A DNA stretch of 64,000 nt from Cytobacillus firmus (GTDB lineage Bacteria > Bacillota > Bacilli > Bacillales > Cytobacillaceae), in NCBI RefSeq assembly GCF_023657595.1, contig NZ_CP098323.1:3868001-3932000 (forward strand), in the 5' to 3' direction. Below, one piece after another: positions 28,928 to 37,879 of the stretch; the stretch's first letter is position 1; each line of letters opens with the position of its first letter. The notes under the pieces are model-generated. The model did no database searches. It had not been told where the DNA came from and saw only the letters and a list, made by a program, of their open reading frames with translations. The position numbers and the translations under genes were made by a program.

Positions 28928-29512
28928 TCAAGGTTTTCCGCACCCGCTGATTAAAAGCTTATGAACAGGTCCTGCCAATGCTGTAAGATCATATTTCTGC
29001 TCATTCATTACCCATGTGGTCACTGTTTCGTCCATAGTGCCAAAAATCATCTGACGCGCCAGCCTGATATCCAGGTCAGCTGAGAATTCGCCGCTCTCCC
29101 TGCCGTCATCAAGAATCCTTTCCACTAAAGTGAGATAACCTTTGAGCACCTCATTAATTTTATGGCGCAGGTCCTTATTTGACTGCCTCAACTCGAGCTG
29201 GGTTACAATTGCCAGGTGCTTGTCTTCCGAGAGCATTTTAAAGTGCGATTCTACCATCATTAATAGTTTCTCTGCAGCTTTCTCTTTTCCTGCAATTTTT
29301 TCCTCAATTTTCTCAACAAAGTAGCCCATTTTATCCTGAAAGAGGGATATTAATATATCTTCTTTGTTTTTAAAATATAAATAGATCGTGCCATCAGCGA
29401 CACCAGCCTGTTTGGCAATTTTTGATACCTGAGCCTGGTGATAGCCGTTTTCAGCGATCACAACTACAGCAGCATCAATAATTTGCCGGTATTTAGGCTT
29501 TGTTTTTTTCAT
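28928..29512 (-). CDS. fadR: TetR-family fatty-acid degradation repressor FadR
   Basis: In B. subtilis FadR (YsiA) represses beta-oxidation genes and is released by long-chain acyl-CoA. The protein has the TetR N-terminal helix-turn-helix (AAVVVIAENGYHQAQVSKIA, then KQAGVADGTIYLYFKNKEDI), and the C-terminal helices form the acyl-CoA pocket. An upstream ATG at 29548 is possible, but the ATG at 29512 has an AAAGGAGGGAG ribosome-binding site and starts MKKTKPKYRQIIDA, giving 194 aa. Dispersed element copy B begins 19 bp upstream of this start. The operator and promoter lie beyond the element. Confidence 0.92.
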   Translation of the reverse strand: MKKTKPKYRQIIDAAVVVIAENGYHQAQVSKIAKQAGVADGTIYLYFKNKEDILISLFQDKMGYFVEKIEEKIAGKEKAAEKLLMMVESHFKMLSEDKHLAIVTQLELRQSNKDLRHKINEVLKGYLTLVERILDDGRESGEFSADLDIRLARQMIFGTMDETVTTWVMNEQKYDLTALAGPVHKLLISGCGKP

Positions 29513-29531
29513 GTGGCTCCCTCCTTTCAGA

Positions 29532-29687
29532 ATAAAGTGAAACTTCAATCAGTGGGGGTTTTCCTTAACCCCCACTGATTGTTAGTTGAACCAATCGGGC
29601 CTTTACGGGCAGTTTGACCCCACTTATACTCCTTTGATTCCTCTGAGTCTTGAAGTGGGGGTCTTACTGCCCGTTAGACTGCGATAA
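29532..29687 (+). repeat. Structured dispersed element, copy B (collapsed)
   Basis: This 156-bp derivative keeps hairpin 1, hairpin 3 and both edges of the 265-bp element. The middle is replaced by TTAGTTGAACCAATCGGG, the exact reverse complement of an internal segment of copies A and D. It lies in the fadR 5' leader, in antisense orientation to fadR. Confidence 0.9.
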
Positions 29688-29783
29688 ACGGGGCATTGAT
29701 TTCTAACGGGCAGCAGTGCGGGTAAATTCCTTTCCTGCTGCCGGGATCAGCCAATCCACTTGGTTTATTATTTTTAAATTAAA

Positions 29784-29803
29784 ATGAATGAATCATCATT
29801 CAT
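29784..29803. promoter_or_regulatory. FadR-type operator upstream of fadR
   Basis: ATGAATGA-atca-TCATTCAT is an 8-bp perfect inverted repeat of the kind FadR binds in B. subtilis (TGAATGA...TCATTCA). It lies just downstream of the -10 of the fadR promoter, so binding would block initiation. Confidence 0.8.
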
Positions 29804-29809
29804 ATTTTT

Positions 29810-29838
29810 ATAATAGTAGGACAATTCATTCGTGTCAA
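29810..29838 (-). promoter_or_regulatory. Sigma-A promoter of the fadR-fadB unit
   Basis: TTGACA (29833-29838), a 17-bp spacer and TATTAT (29810-29815) are followed at once by the FadR-type operator. Confidence 0.8.
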
Positions 29839-29911
29839 GAATTTCCCTTTAAATATATTTTATTATTACATTTCCTTTATATCTGGACAAGCTTATTGAT
29901 TCAAAAATAAA

Positions 29912-29933
29912 GAGCCGATTGAAAATCGGTCTC
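29912..29933 (-). terminator. Terminator after lcfA
   Basis: GAGACCGAT-tttc-AATCGGCTC followed by TTTATTTTT on the minus strand, six bases past the lcfA stop. Confidence 0.8.
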
Positions 29934-29938
29934 TGAAG

Positions 29939-31642
29939 CTAAGCCCGCTTTTCCTCTTCTTCTTTAAATTTCTTCTTTTCTTCATCCACTAACGCCCTTC
30001 TCAGTATTTTTCCAACTGCTGTCTTAGGAAGCTCTCTGCGGAATTCATATAGCCGTGGAACCTTATAAGCTGCCAGATGCTTTCTTGCAAACTGATCCAG
30101 TTCGGCTTCCGTTGCCACTTTTCCCTCCTTCAGCACAATATAAGCTTTTACTGTTTCTCCTCGATAAGGATCCGGTATTCCGGCAGCAACCACTTCCTGT
30201 ACTGCTGGATGCTCATATAGCACTTCTTCTATTTCACGCGGGTAAATATTGAATCCTCCTGCAATAATCATATCCTTTTTCCTGTCCACTACATAGAAAT
30301 ATCCCTTCTCATCCATATAGCCCAGGTCACCTGTGAGCAGCCAGCCATCTCTTAAGGTCTGGTCCGTTTCTTCGGGGCGTTTCCAATAGCCTTTCATTAC
30401 CTGAGGCCCTTTAACCGCAATTTCGCCAACTTCTCCTGCCGGAAGTGCTTCTCCTGTCTCCAGTGAGAAAATTGCTGCATCTGTATCAGGCCATGGGACA
30501 CCTATACTGCCTTTGACGCGGGGGCGGTCCCATAAGAAGTTTGCATGTGTAACAGGTGATGATTCAGTCAGACCGTAGCCCTCTACAAGCTTGCCTCCTG
30601 TAATTTCTTCAAATTTCTGCTGGACTTCAACTGGCAGGGCAGCAGATCCGCTAATGCAGGAGTCTATAGAAGATAGATCATATTTTTTTATATCCGGATG
30701 GTTCAATAACCCAATGTAAATAGTAGGCGCTCCAGGAAATAAGGTCGGCCTTTGTTTATGAATGGTTTTCAGGGTAGTTTCGGGATCAAACTTCGGGAGA
30801 AGGACCATTTTATGCGCATCCATTACAGATAAAATCATGACTGTTGTCATTCCATACACGTGAAAGAATGGAAGTATGCCAAGCACCGTCTCCTCGCCGC
30901 GCCTGCACTTATAAAGCCAGGCCTTGCACATCGCTGTATTGGATACCAGGTTGCTGTGAGATAGCATGACACCCTTAGGGAAACCGGTCGTGCCGCCTGT
31001 GTACTGCAATAATGCCAAGTCTTCTTCAAAATCAAAGTCATGGATTCTAAGAGGCTCAGCCGGTCTTTTTAATATTTCTGACAGCAAATGATTATGACCT
31101 TCATGCTTTACATTAACAACGATTCCATATTGTTTTTTCTGGATAAAAGGATATATTAAATTTTTAGGGAATGGAAGTGCATCTTTGATTGCCGTTACAA
31201 TTATATGCTTCAATTCTGTATGCGGCATCACTTTGGTCACTCTGGGAAATAAGATATCCATTGTAATGATCGCTTTTGCTTCTGAGTCTTTCATTTGGTA
31301 TTCCAGTTCCCGTTCCATGTACAGCGGATTTGTCTGGACAACAATCCCGCCAGCCATCAGAATTCCGTAATAGCTGATAACGGACTGAGGAGTATTCGGA
31401 AGCATGATCGCTACACGGTCTCCCTTTTGAATTCCAAGACTCTGCAAATATGCAGCTAGCTTCAGGGAAGATTCGTATATATATTTATATGTGAATTCCT
31501 TCCCCATAAAGTGGATTGCTATTTTTTCCGGAAATTCTTCTGCAGCATTTTTCAAATAATCCTGTACCGGCTGTTTTGGATATGACAAAGTTGAGGGGAT
31601 TTCTTCCGGATATTGCTTAAGCCATGGTTTTGCTTCTGCCAT
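29939..31642 (-). CDS. lcfA: Long-chain fatty-acid CoA ligase
   Basis: LcfA activates fatty acids to acyl-CoA with ATP, the entry to beta-oxidation. The 567-aa adenylate-forming enzyme shows the P-loop-like LQYTGGTTGFPKGVMLSH (about 217-234), the core VEGYGLTESSPVTHAN, the hinge TGDLGYMDEKGYFYVVDRKKD and the catalytic lysine region LPKTAVGKILRR. An AGGGAGG ribosome-binding site precedes the ATG. In B. subtilis lcfA leads the fadR-fadB-etfB-etfA operon. Here a terminator and a separate promoter lie between it and fadR. Confidence 0.95.
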   Translation of the reverse strand: MAEAKPWLKQYPEEIPSTLSYPKQPVQDYLKNAAEEFPEKIAIHFMGKEFTYKYIYESSLKLAAYLQSLGIQKGDRVAIMLPNTPQSVISYYGILMAGGIVVQTNPLYMERELEYQMKDSEAKAIITMDILFPRVTKVMPHTELKHIIVTAIKDALPFPKNLIYPFIQKKQYGIVVNVKHEGHNHLLSEILKRPAEPLRIHDFDFEEDLALLQYTGGTTGFPKGVMLSHSNLVSNTAMCKAWLYKCRRGEETVLGILPFFHVYGMTTVMILSVMDAHKMVLLPKFDPETTLKTIHKQRPTLFPGAPTIYIGLLNHPDIKKYDLSSIDSCISGSAALPVEVQQKFEEITGGKLVEGYGLTESSPVTHANFLWDRPRVKGSIGVPWPDTDAAIFSLETGEALPAGEVGEIAVKGPQVMKGYWKRPEETDQTLRDGWLLTGDLGYMDEKGYFYVVDRKKDMIIAGGFNIYPREIEEVLYEHPAVQEVVAAGIPDPYRGETVKAYIVLKEGKVATEAELDQFARKHLAAYKVPRLYEFRRELPKTAVGKILRRALVDEEKKKFKEEEEKRA

Positions 31643-31689
31643 TTTGTCCCTCCTTCATTCTTGCTAAAACTTCAGAAAAGCGATATCCT

Positions 31690-31756
31690 CCTACTGAACT
31701 TTTTGAACATTCTAACTGTTCGTTCTTATTATAATATAATGCTGGATCTATGACAA
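31690..31756 (-). promoter_or_regulatory. lcfA promoter with candidate operator
   Basis: TTGTCA (31751-31756), a 17-bp spacer and TATAAT (31728-31733) form a strong promoter. Just downstream lies an imperfect inverted repeat GAACGAAC-agtta-GAATGTTC (about 31705-31725). It differs from the TGAATGA/TCATTCA box at fadR, so the regulator here is uncertain. Confidence 0.65.
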
Positions 31757-31843
31757 TTAGAATAAGACCTTCCACTTAGGAAGAAATTTTTGCATAGGCT
31801 GTCCACTCTATCTGTAATATTCTTCTAATGAATAAAATAAAAA

Positions 31844-31868
31844 AAATCGCCATATGAATTGGCGATTT
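31844..31868 (-). terminator. Terminator after the small membrane ORF
   Basis: AAATCGCC-aattcatat-GGCGATTT followed by a T run on the minus strand. Confidence 0.8.
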
Positions 31869-31894
31869 CTTCATTTCCCTATTTCACAAAAACA

Positions 31895-31978
31895 TTATGC
31901 AATGAAAAATATATAAATGGCCCCAATAAGAAGAAATAATCCGCTAAGAACCAGCAGAACCTTTGCTAACTTTTCCAA
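31895..31978 (-). CDS. Very small membrane protein (27 aa), hypothetical
   Basis: A TTG-started frame with an AAGGAGAG ribosome-binding site encodes 27 residues. The first six are short and polar (MEKLAK), and a continuous hydrophobic stretch runs to the C-terminus (VLLVLSGLFLLIGAIYIFFI). It begins 15 bp after yshE and is followed by a clear terminator, so it is placed as the last gene of that transcript. The family is not recognised. The good ribosome-binding site, single transmembrane helix and terminator support translation; the short length and TTG start keep confidence moderate. Confidence 0.5.
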   Translation of the reverse strand: MEKLAKVLLVLSGLFLLIGAIYIFFIA

Positions 31979-31992
31979 TGTTAATTCTCTCC

Positions 31993-32400
31993 TTATACTA
32001 AACCTGCACCAATGACATAAGACAAACCGATTGACAGCACCATAGAAATAAAGCCGACAGCTTTGTTATTATTCTCAATTTCTTCGTCTATTCTAAACTT
32101 TGGTGTTAAAAATTCAAATATGAAATAGCCTATTAACAAAAGAAAGAAGCCAAAAACTCCCCAGGTAATCATTGTCAGCAAGGTATCATTATGCATAATG
32201 GAGTGCCTGAAGATATTGGCGATCCCAAAAATTTTCCCGCCGGTCGCCATCGCTACAGCAAGATTCCCGTTTTTTATTTCGTCCCAATTGCGATACTTGG
32301 TGACTAATTCAAAAACGGCTAAAAAAACAATCATACACAAAATGACAACACTGTAATAAGCAGCTGTCTGGATAAACTCATTTTCCCAAAATTCTTTCAT
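31993..32400 (-). CDS. yshE: YshE, DUF350 family membrane protein
   Basis: This 135-aa integral membrane protein is of the DUF350 family. Four hydrophobic segments are visible (about 12-33, 46-66, 71-96 and 112-134). The conserved loop ELVTKYRNWDEIKNGNLAVAMA-like sequence sits between the first and second. Function is unknown. It lies between mutS2 and lcfA as in B. subtilis. A GGGGAG ribosome-binding region precedes the ATG. A strong GC-rich hairpin (32429-32462) separates it from mutS2. Confidence 0.85.
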   Translation of the reverse strand: MKEFWENEFIQTAAYYSVVILCMIVFLAVFELVTKYRNWDEIKNGNLAVAMATGGKIFGIANIFRHSIMHNDTLLTMITWGVFGFFLLLIGYFIFEFLTPKFRIDEEIENNNKAVGFISMVLSIGLSYVIGAGLV

Positions 32401-32428
32401 TTATATTCTCCCCGCCGGTATTAAATCC

Positions 32429-32462
32429 CCTTCCCCTTTGAATAATCATAAGGGGAAGGGAA
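32429..32462 (-). terminator. Hairpin between mutS2 and yshE
   Basis: CCCTTCCCCTT-atgattattc-AAAGGGGAAGGG on the minus strand follows the mutS2 stop within 3 bp. The tail is only GATTTAAT, so it may stabilise the mutS2 3' end or terminate partly. Confidence 0.6.
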
Positions 32463-32464
32463 GC

Positions 32465-34822
32465 TTATTTGAATTCAACGATTGTAACCCCTGTACCGCC
32501 TTCTCCAGCTTCACCAAACCGGATTTTCTTTACAGATCTGTGATTTCTCAAATATTCCTGAACACCCTGCCTCAATGCACCGGTCCCTTTACCATGAATG
32601 ATTGAGACACGGGGATATCCAGCCAGCAGGGCATCATCTAAATATTTCTCGACTCTTAAGAGCGCGTTTTCATAGCGCTCGCCCCGTAAATCAAGCTCAA
32701 GGCTGACGTGAAAATCTCTTCCTTTCACCGTTGCCACTGGTTTTGTTTCCACAGGTTTTGGGCTTTTAATGTACTCCAGATCCTTTTCGGCCACTTTCAT
32801 TTTCAGGATACCAATCTGAACCTGCCATTCGTTCTCAGACACCTTTTCAAGCAAATGTCCTTTTTGCCCAAAACTCAGAACTTTAACTTCATCTCCTGCT
32901 TCAAAAACGTGCTTAGTATTCTTGGGCTTTAATTTATTTTTGGCTGTGCTCATCTGGGGTGCAGCATCTGAGAGGCGTTTCTTTGCTTCAATTAGCTCGT
33001 GTTCCTTCACTTCAGCATGTTTCTCCATCCGCATCTTTCTTAAGTCACGGATAATCTCTTCTGCTTCAGCCTTGGCTTTCTCAACGATATCTCCAGCTTT
33101 CTCTGCAGCCTTCTCATGCATAGCATCTTTTTGCTCATAAAATTCAGCCATTTGCTTTTGCAGATCTTTATGGAGTTTTTCAGCGCTTTTTAAAAAGTCA
33201 TTGGCTTCTTCCATATCAGCCTCTGCCTGTCTGCGGCTTTCCTCCAGTGAAGCAATCATATTCTCAACCTGATTTGTATCTGTTCCGATATAGGATCGTG
33301 CTGTCTCAATCACTTGATCATTGAGCCCAAGCCGTTTGGATATTTCAAAAGCATTGCTTCGGCCCGGAACCCCAATCAGCAGCTTATAGGTTGGGCTTAG
33401 CGTTTCAATATCAAATTCTACACTGGCATTGATAACTCCTTCTCTGTTGTAGCCATAGGCTTTCAGTTCAGGGTAATGAGTTGTGGCAATAACTCTTGCA
33501 CCCCGCTTATATACTTCATCGAGAATGGAAATCGCGAGAGCTGCACCTTCCTGCGGGTCTGTGCCTGCACCGAGCTCATCGAATAAAACCAGACTATTGA
33601 AATCAACCTGGTTAAGAATATCCACGATATTAACCATATGAGAAGAAAAGGTACTTAAGCTTTGTTCAATTGACTGTTCATCTCCGATATCAGCATAAAC
33701 ATTGCCGAAGACAGCCGTTTCAGAACCATCAAGCGCCGGAATTTGCAGACCGGCCTGTGCCATCAATGTGCAAAGCCCTACTGTTTTTAAGGTAACTGTC
33801 TTACCGCCGGTATTAGGTCCCGTTATGACTATGGTTGAATAATCATCTCCCAGCTTTATATCATTTGCCACCACTTCATCAATTGGAATAAGCGGATGCC
33901 GGGCTTTGAATAATGAAATTTTCCCTTGATTATTAATTTTTGGCTTGGAGGCTTTTATGCGTTTACTGTATCTGGCTTTCGCAAACGTAAAATCGACTTC
34001 TCCGAGCACATCTACAATGGTTTCCAGTTCACTGCTATTCTCAGCTGTCTGTCCTGATAGCGCTATAAGTATCCGTTCAATCTCCTGCTGTTCTTTTACC
34101 CTGATGCCCTGTAATTCATTGTTCAGCTGAACAATGGACGCGGGCTCAATGAATAATGTCTGGCCGGATGAACTTTGGTCATGGATTATGCCTCCATAAT
34201 GGCCCCGGTATTCCTGCTTAACCGGTATGACAAACCGGTCATTTCGGATGGTTATAATCGCATCGGAAAGCATTTTTTGTGCGCTGGAAGACCGAATCAT
34301 GCTCTCCAGCCGCTCCCTTACACGGGATTCTTTTGTACGAAGCTGATTTCGAAGGGAACGGAGAGTCTCGCTCGCACTGTCAAGAACTTCCCCATTGTCA
34401 TCGACCGCATTGCGGATAGATGTTTCCAAATCGGCCAGAACAATAATTTTATCTGTATAGCCCAACAGGATCGGCAGACTGCTTTCTTCCTCGGCAAATT
34501 CCTCGATAAATCGTTTCATCTGCCTGCTTGCATGAATCGTGCTGGATATCTGGTTAAGTTCCTGGGGACTAAGCATTCCGCCAATAACCGCCCGCTTCAC
34601 ATGAGGACGGATATCAAAAATGCCGCCAAGAGGTACATTCCCTTTAATTCTAAGCACTGTTACAGCTTCATCTGTTTCTTCCTGCCTGCGGATTACTTCT
34701 TCATAGTCAGTTGAAGGAAGAATATTTAAGGCCTTTTTTCTTCCCAAGGATGAAGAAACATGTTCCAGCAGCTGTTCCTTCACTTTATTGAACTCAAGTA
34801 TCTTCAATACTCTTTCTTGCAT
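32465..34822 (-). CDS. mutS2: MutS2 endonuclease/ribosome-associated ATPase
   Basis: MutS2 is a MutS homologue without mismatch-recognition domains. It is linked to suppression of recombination and, in B. subtilis, to collided-ribosome splitting. The 785-aa protein has a clamp/core, Walker [16 protein letters not shown] (about 331-345) and Walker [18 protein letters not shown] long charged coiled coil (about 515-640) and a KOW-like segment follow, then the C-terminal Smr domain with [19 protein letters not shown] and [11 protein letters not shown]. Gene order polX-mutS2 matches B. subtilis. Domain content is complete. Confidence 0.96.
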   Translation of the reverse strand: MQERVLKILEFNKVKEQLLEHVSSSLGRKKALNILPSTDYEEVIRRQEETDEAVTVLRIKGNVPLGGIFDIRPHVKRAVIGGMLSPQELNQISSTIHASRQMKRFIEEFAEEESSLPILLGYTDKIIVLADLETSIRNAVDDNGEVLDSASETLRSLRNQLRTKESRVRERLESMIRSSSAQKMLSDAIITIRNDRFVIPVKQEYRGHYGGIIHDQSSSGQTLFIEPASIVQLNNELQGIRVKEQQEIERILIALSGQTAENSSELETIVDVLGEVDFTFAKARYSKRIKASKPKINNQGKISLFKARHPLIPIDEVVANDIKLGDDYSTIVITGPNTGGKTVTLKTVGLCTLMAQAGLQIPALDGSETAVFGNVYADIGDEQSIEQSLSTFSSHMVNIVDILNQVDFNSLVLFDELGAGTDPQEGAALAISILDEVYKRGARVIATTHYPELKAYGYNREGVINASVEFDIETLSPTYKLLIGVPGRSNAFEISKRLGLNDQVIETARSYIGTDTNQVENMIASLEESRRQAEADMEEANDFLKSAEKLHKDLQKQMAEFYEQKDAMHEKAAEKAGDIVEKAKAEAEEIIRDLRKMRMEKHAEVKEHELIEAKKRLSDAAPQMSTAKNKLKPKNTKHVFEAGDEVKVLSFGQKGHLLEKVSENEWQVQIGILKMKVAEKDLEYIKSPKPVETKPVATVKGRDFHVSLELDLRGERYENALLRVEKYLDDALLAGYPRVSIIHGKGTGALRQGVQEYLRNHRSVKKIRFGEAGEGGTGVTIVEFK

Positions 34823-34852
34823 GAGGACTTTCCCCTTTCATGCTCAATTTTC

Positions 34853-36571
34853 TTACTGGCGTTCTCTCAGAAATTTGAGCAAATCTTCTGTTTCTAAGGC
34901 ATTTAGAACGGATTCTTTCTTGATCCATCCTTTCTTTGCCGCAGAAACACCGATTTCCATATGATTTAAAGTGTCTATTTTATGTGCATCTGTATTAATC
35001 ACTATTTTCACACCGGCTTCCTGAGCTTGTCTGATATGTTCGGCAGCAAGATCAAGCCGGTTCGGATTTGCATTCAGCTCAAGGGCTGTATTTGTTTCCC
35101 TGGCGAGCTCGATGAGCATTTCCATGTCTACTTCATAGCCTTCCCTGCGGCCGATCAATCTTCCCGTAGGGTGGGCAATAATGTCAACATGGGCATTCTG
35201 CAGCGCCGTTATCAAGCGGGCCATGATTTTTTTCTTCGGCTGTGAAAAAGAAGAATGGATGGAAGCAATGACAATGTCCAGCTCCTCCAGAAGTTCATCG
35301 TCATAATCGAGCGATCCGTCAGGCAGAATATCCATTTCTACCCCTGATAATATGGTGAAATCATCGAATTGCTCATTAAGCTGCTTTATTTCTTCTTTCT
35401 GACTGAGAAGCCTTTCGGCTGTCAAACCGTTCGCCACTCTCAGGTACTGGGAATGGTCTGTTATAGCCATGTATTTATAGCCGCGGGCACGGCACGCTTC
35501 GATCATTTCCTCTATGGAATAAGCGCCATCACTCCAGGTTGAGTGCATATGAAGATCACCCTTAATATCTTCAAGAGAAATGAGCTCCATGTCTTGCGTA
35601 TATTCATCTACTTCTTTCCCATCTTCCCTAATTTCAGGAGGGAAGAACGGAAGCCCAAAATGCGCGTAAAATTCCTCTTCATTATTAAACGTAAGAATTT
35701 CACCTGTTTCTGTATTTTCGACTCCATATTCACTGATTTTTTCCCCACGCTCTTTTGCGAGCTGGCGCATTCTGACATTATGGTCCTTTGATCCAGTAAA
35801 ATGATGAAGTGTTGTGGCAAATTCATGCGGCTCAACTAATCGGAAATCGGCCGATATATCATAGGAGTGCTGAAAGACAACGGAAACCTTTGTATCTCCT
35901 GCAGCAATTACTTCTTTGACGCCGGCTAGACTTAATAGCTGTTCTTTGACAGAAGCAGGATTGTCAGTAGCTATGATAAAGTCGAGGTCTTTGATTGTTT
36001 CCCTCATTCTCCTTAGGCTTCCTGCCCTTGAATACTTTTCTATATCCTTCATTTCAGCCAGGGCTGCTTCTATGCCTTCTGCTATCGGCAGCATGAATGC
36101 AAGCGGGAGCCGTTCCGGTCTGGTTCCTGCATTTTCAAGGGCAGCGAGTATCTTATCTTCAGATTTTTCCCCGAAGCCTGCCAGTCCCCGGACCTTCTTA
36201 TTGCGGCACGCTTCCTCAAGGTCTGCAGCATTTTCGACACCCAGCTCTTTATATAGCTTGGCTATTTTCTTGCCGCCAAGTCCCGGGAGCTGAAGCAGAG
36301 GAATTAATCCGGCAGGGACTTCTTCTTTCAGTTCATCCAGAACAGAAGACTTACCTTCTTTGATGTACTCCTCTATAACAGCAGCGGTTCCTTTTCCGAT
36401 GCCGGATAGCTTTGTAAAATCATTGATTTCAGTCAAGCTTTCATCATTTGATTCAAGTGCGAGTGCCGCTTTTCGGAAGGCGGCAGTTTTGAACGGATTT
36501 TCTCCTTTTAACTCCATATAAACAGCGATTGTTTCTAAAAGTCTGACAACATCTTTTTTATTTATACTCAT
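34853..36571 (-). CDS. polX: Family X DNA polymerase PolX with PHP domain
   Basis: PolX is a gap-filling polymerase with 3'-5' exonuclease and AP-endonuclease activity in its PHP domain. The N-terminal 8-kDa and helix-hairpin-helix part has LSGIGKGTAAVIEEY and LPGLGGKKIAKLYKELG. The palm (DLDFIIATDNP) follows. The C-terminal PHP domain (about 335-570) has metal-binding DLHMHSTWSDGAYS, ITDHSQ, EMDILPDG, HPTGR and NTDAHK. An ATG at 36580 gives three extra residues, but the one at 36571 (MSINKKDVVRLLE) has an AGGTGG site at better spacing. Confidence 0.94.
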   Translation of the reverse strand: MSINKKDVVRLLETIAVYMELKGENPFKTAAFRKAALALESNDESLTEINDFTKLSGIGKGTAAVIEEYIKEGKSSVLDELKEEVPAGLIPLLQLPGLGGKKIAKLYKELGVENAADLEEACRNKKVRGLAGFGEKSEDKILAALENAGTRPERLPLAFMLPIAEGIEAALAEMKDIEKYSRAGSLRRMRETIKDLDFIIATDNPASVKEQLLSLAGVKEVIAAGDTKVSVVFQHSYDISADFRLVEPHEFATTLHHFTGSKDHNVRMRQLAKERGEKISEYGVENTETGEILTFNNEEEFYAHFGLPFFPPEIREDGKEVDEYTQDMELISLEDIKGDLHMHSTWSDGAYSIEEMIEACRARGYKYMAITDHSQYLRVANGLTAERLLSQKEEIKQLNEQFDDFTILSGVEMDILPDGSLDYDDELLEELDIVIASIHSSFSQPKKKIMARLITALQNAHVDIIAHPTGRLIGRREGYEVDMEMLIELARETNTALELNANPNRLDLAAEHIRQAQEAGVKIVINTDAHKIDTLNHMEIGVSAAKKGWIKKESVLNALETEDLLKFLRERQ

Positions 36572-36580
36572 GAAAACCAC

Positions 36581-36690
36581 CTGCCCGTAACTGTATTCGT
36601 ATCCGTATTATCTCTTATTTTGCAGTGCAACTTCAAATCATGGCTATCTCTAAAGCCTCTTACTTAAATAAGTTATTTTCCCTTTTAACA
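36581..36690. other. polX upstream region
   Basis: No gene, promoter or structure could be supported in this AT-rich stretch before the palindromic repeat. Confidence 0.3.
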
Positions 36691-36699
36691 TTGCCGGTT

Positions 36700-36830
36700 G
36701 TTTTCCGTTGCGGATACTTGCTTTCCGCGGGGAGGAACGGGAGCCTCCCGCAGGACATTGAATAACCTTCCCTGAGCAACACCGCACGCATTTTCGAGGA
36801 TCAAGCATCCTCCGCTCCAACCAACTCAGT
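36700..36830. repeat. Palindromic intergenic repeat (TTTCCG...TCCGCTCCAA type)
   Basis: The outer arms (GTTG...GCGGATACTTG and CAAGCATCCTCCGC...CAAC) are inverted relative to each other. The centre has GCGGGGAGG..GGGAGCCTCCCGC. Similar GCTTTCCGCGGGG-type palindromes are common between genes in many Bacillaceae. It fills the polX-cvpA gap. No ORF or terminator function is evident. Confidence 0.65.
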
Positions 36831-36882
36831 TGAATTAGCTGGTTTGTAGATTTTAATCCACAAAACTTATAAACAGTCTTTC

Positions 36883-36914
36883 AAAAAGAAAACTTCTCTA
36901 GAAATAGAGAAGTT
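36883..36914 (-). terminator. Terminator after cvpA
   Basis: AACTTCTCTA-tttc-TAGAGAAGTT followed by TTCTTTTTGA on the minus strand, touching the cvpA stop. Confidence 0.8.
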
Positions 36915-37455
36915 ACGCAGCCATATATTCAACCCACATTTCTTTGAGCTGGTTAGAGAGAACAGGCGTATTCTTAACCATTAATTCTGCCATAAATGAA
37001 TTATTGATCGGCCCCTGCAGGACTTCGATTGGAACGAGTGCTGCTATGTATAATAGAATAAACATGATAAGATAGACTTCGATAAATCCGAGAATTCCGC
37101 CAGCCCAAACATTCAGCTGTTTCAGGACCGGGAGATGAGCAACAAAATCGAGCATGCTTCCAATAATCTGCAGTAATATTTTTACCGCAAAAAAAATCAC
37201 GACAAATGCAATGGCGCGATAGTAAGCATCTTCAAGATCCCCATTCTCAAATAACGTCTTAATCGCCGAGTCACTGCTAAAGCTTGGATATGGCACCCAT
37301 AAGGTCAGCTTAGGCGCAAGCTCACCGTAATACATACGGGCAACAATGAAAGCAATAATGAATCCGGTCAAATGAATTAATTGGAGGATAAACCCTCTTT
37401 TCAAGCCTATTAAAAAACCAAAAACCAAAATAATAATAATTGCAAGATCCAGCAT
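36913..37455 (-). CDS. yshB: CvpA family membrane protein (YshB)
   Basis: This 180-aa CvpA-type membrane protein has four hydrophobic helices (about 2-22, 26-45, 78-100 and 115-140). The N-terminus is the typical DLAIIIILVFGFLIGLKRGF. CvpA homologues are tied to colicin V production in E. coli; the Bacillus role is not settled. It follows zapA by 2 bp, so the two are co-transcribed. Located next to zapA and polX as in B. subtilis. Confidence 0.85.
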   Translation of the reverse strand: MLDLAIIIILVFGFLIGLKRGFILQLIHLTGFIIAFIVARMYYGELAPKLTLWVPYPSFSSDSAIKTLFENGDLEDAYYRAIAFVVIFFAVKILLQIIGSMLDFVAHLPVLKQLNVWAGGILGFIEVYLIMFILLYIAALVPIEVLQGPINNSFMAELMVKNTPVLSNQLKEMWVEYMAA

Positions 37456-37457
37456 GA

Positions 37458-37724
37458 CTACTTTCCGTCCTTTACTCTATTTAATTCGTTTTCCAGCCGT
37501 TCCAGACGGTCTGTTAGCTTTATATAATCATTAACTGCATTGACTGCGGTCAGCACGGCCAGCTTACTAATGTCGAGTGAAGGATTCTTCGAACTGATCT
37601 CACGCATTTTATCGTCAACCAGCGAAGCGACAAGGCGAACATGGCTGGAGCTTTCTGAGCCAACTATTACATATTGCTGTCCATAAATATCTACACTTGT
37701 TCGGTTTCTTTGTATCTCTGACAA
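37458..37724 (-). CDS. zapA: Cell division protein ZapA
   Basis: ZapA promotes FtsZ filament bundling at the division ring. The 88-aa protein has the ZapA globular head ([34 protein letters not shown]) and a C-terminal coiled coil ([22 protein letters not shown]). A GGGGGC-type ribosome-binding site lies upstream. It is transcribed away from the divergent rnhC and overlaps nothing; yshB follows after 2 bp. Confidence 0.93.
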   Translation of the reverse strand: MSEIQRNRTSVDIYGQQYVIVGSESSSHVRLVASLVDDKMREISSKNPSLDISKLAVLTAVNAVNDYIKLTDRLERLENELNRVKDGK

Positions 37725-37879
37725 CGTCCATGCCCCCTTCTTTAAAGAATCCTAATCAATATCATAACACGAACGCATATTGGTGGGAAGTCAAAGCATG
37801 TCAGATGAGCTCAGTTAATGCAAGGTTTTTCCAAATAAAGGAATAAATTCAACAGTACACTAAGATGAGGAGAATTAAT

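Noticed and set aside
34175..34714. A 179-codon plus-strand frame opposite mutS2
   Set aside because: Antisense to a conserved coding region with no start signals or recognisable domain.
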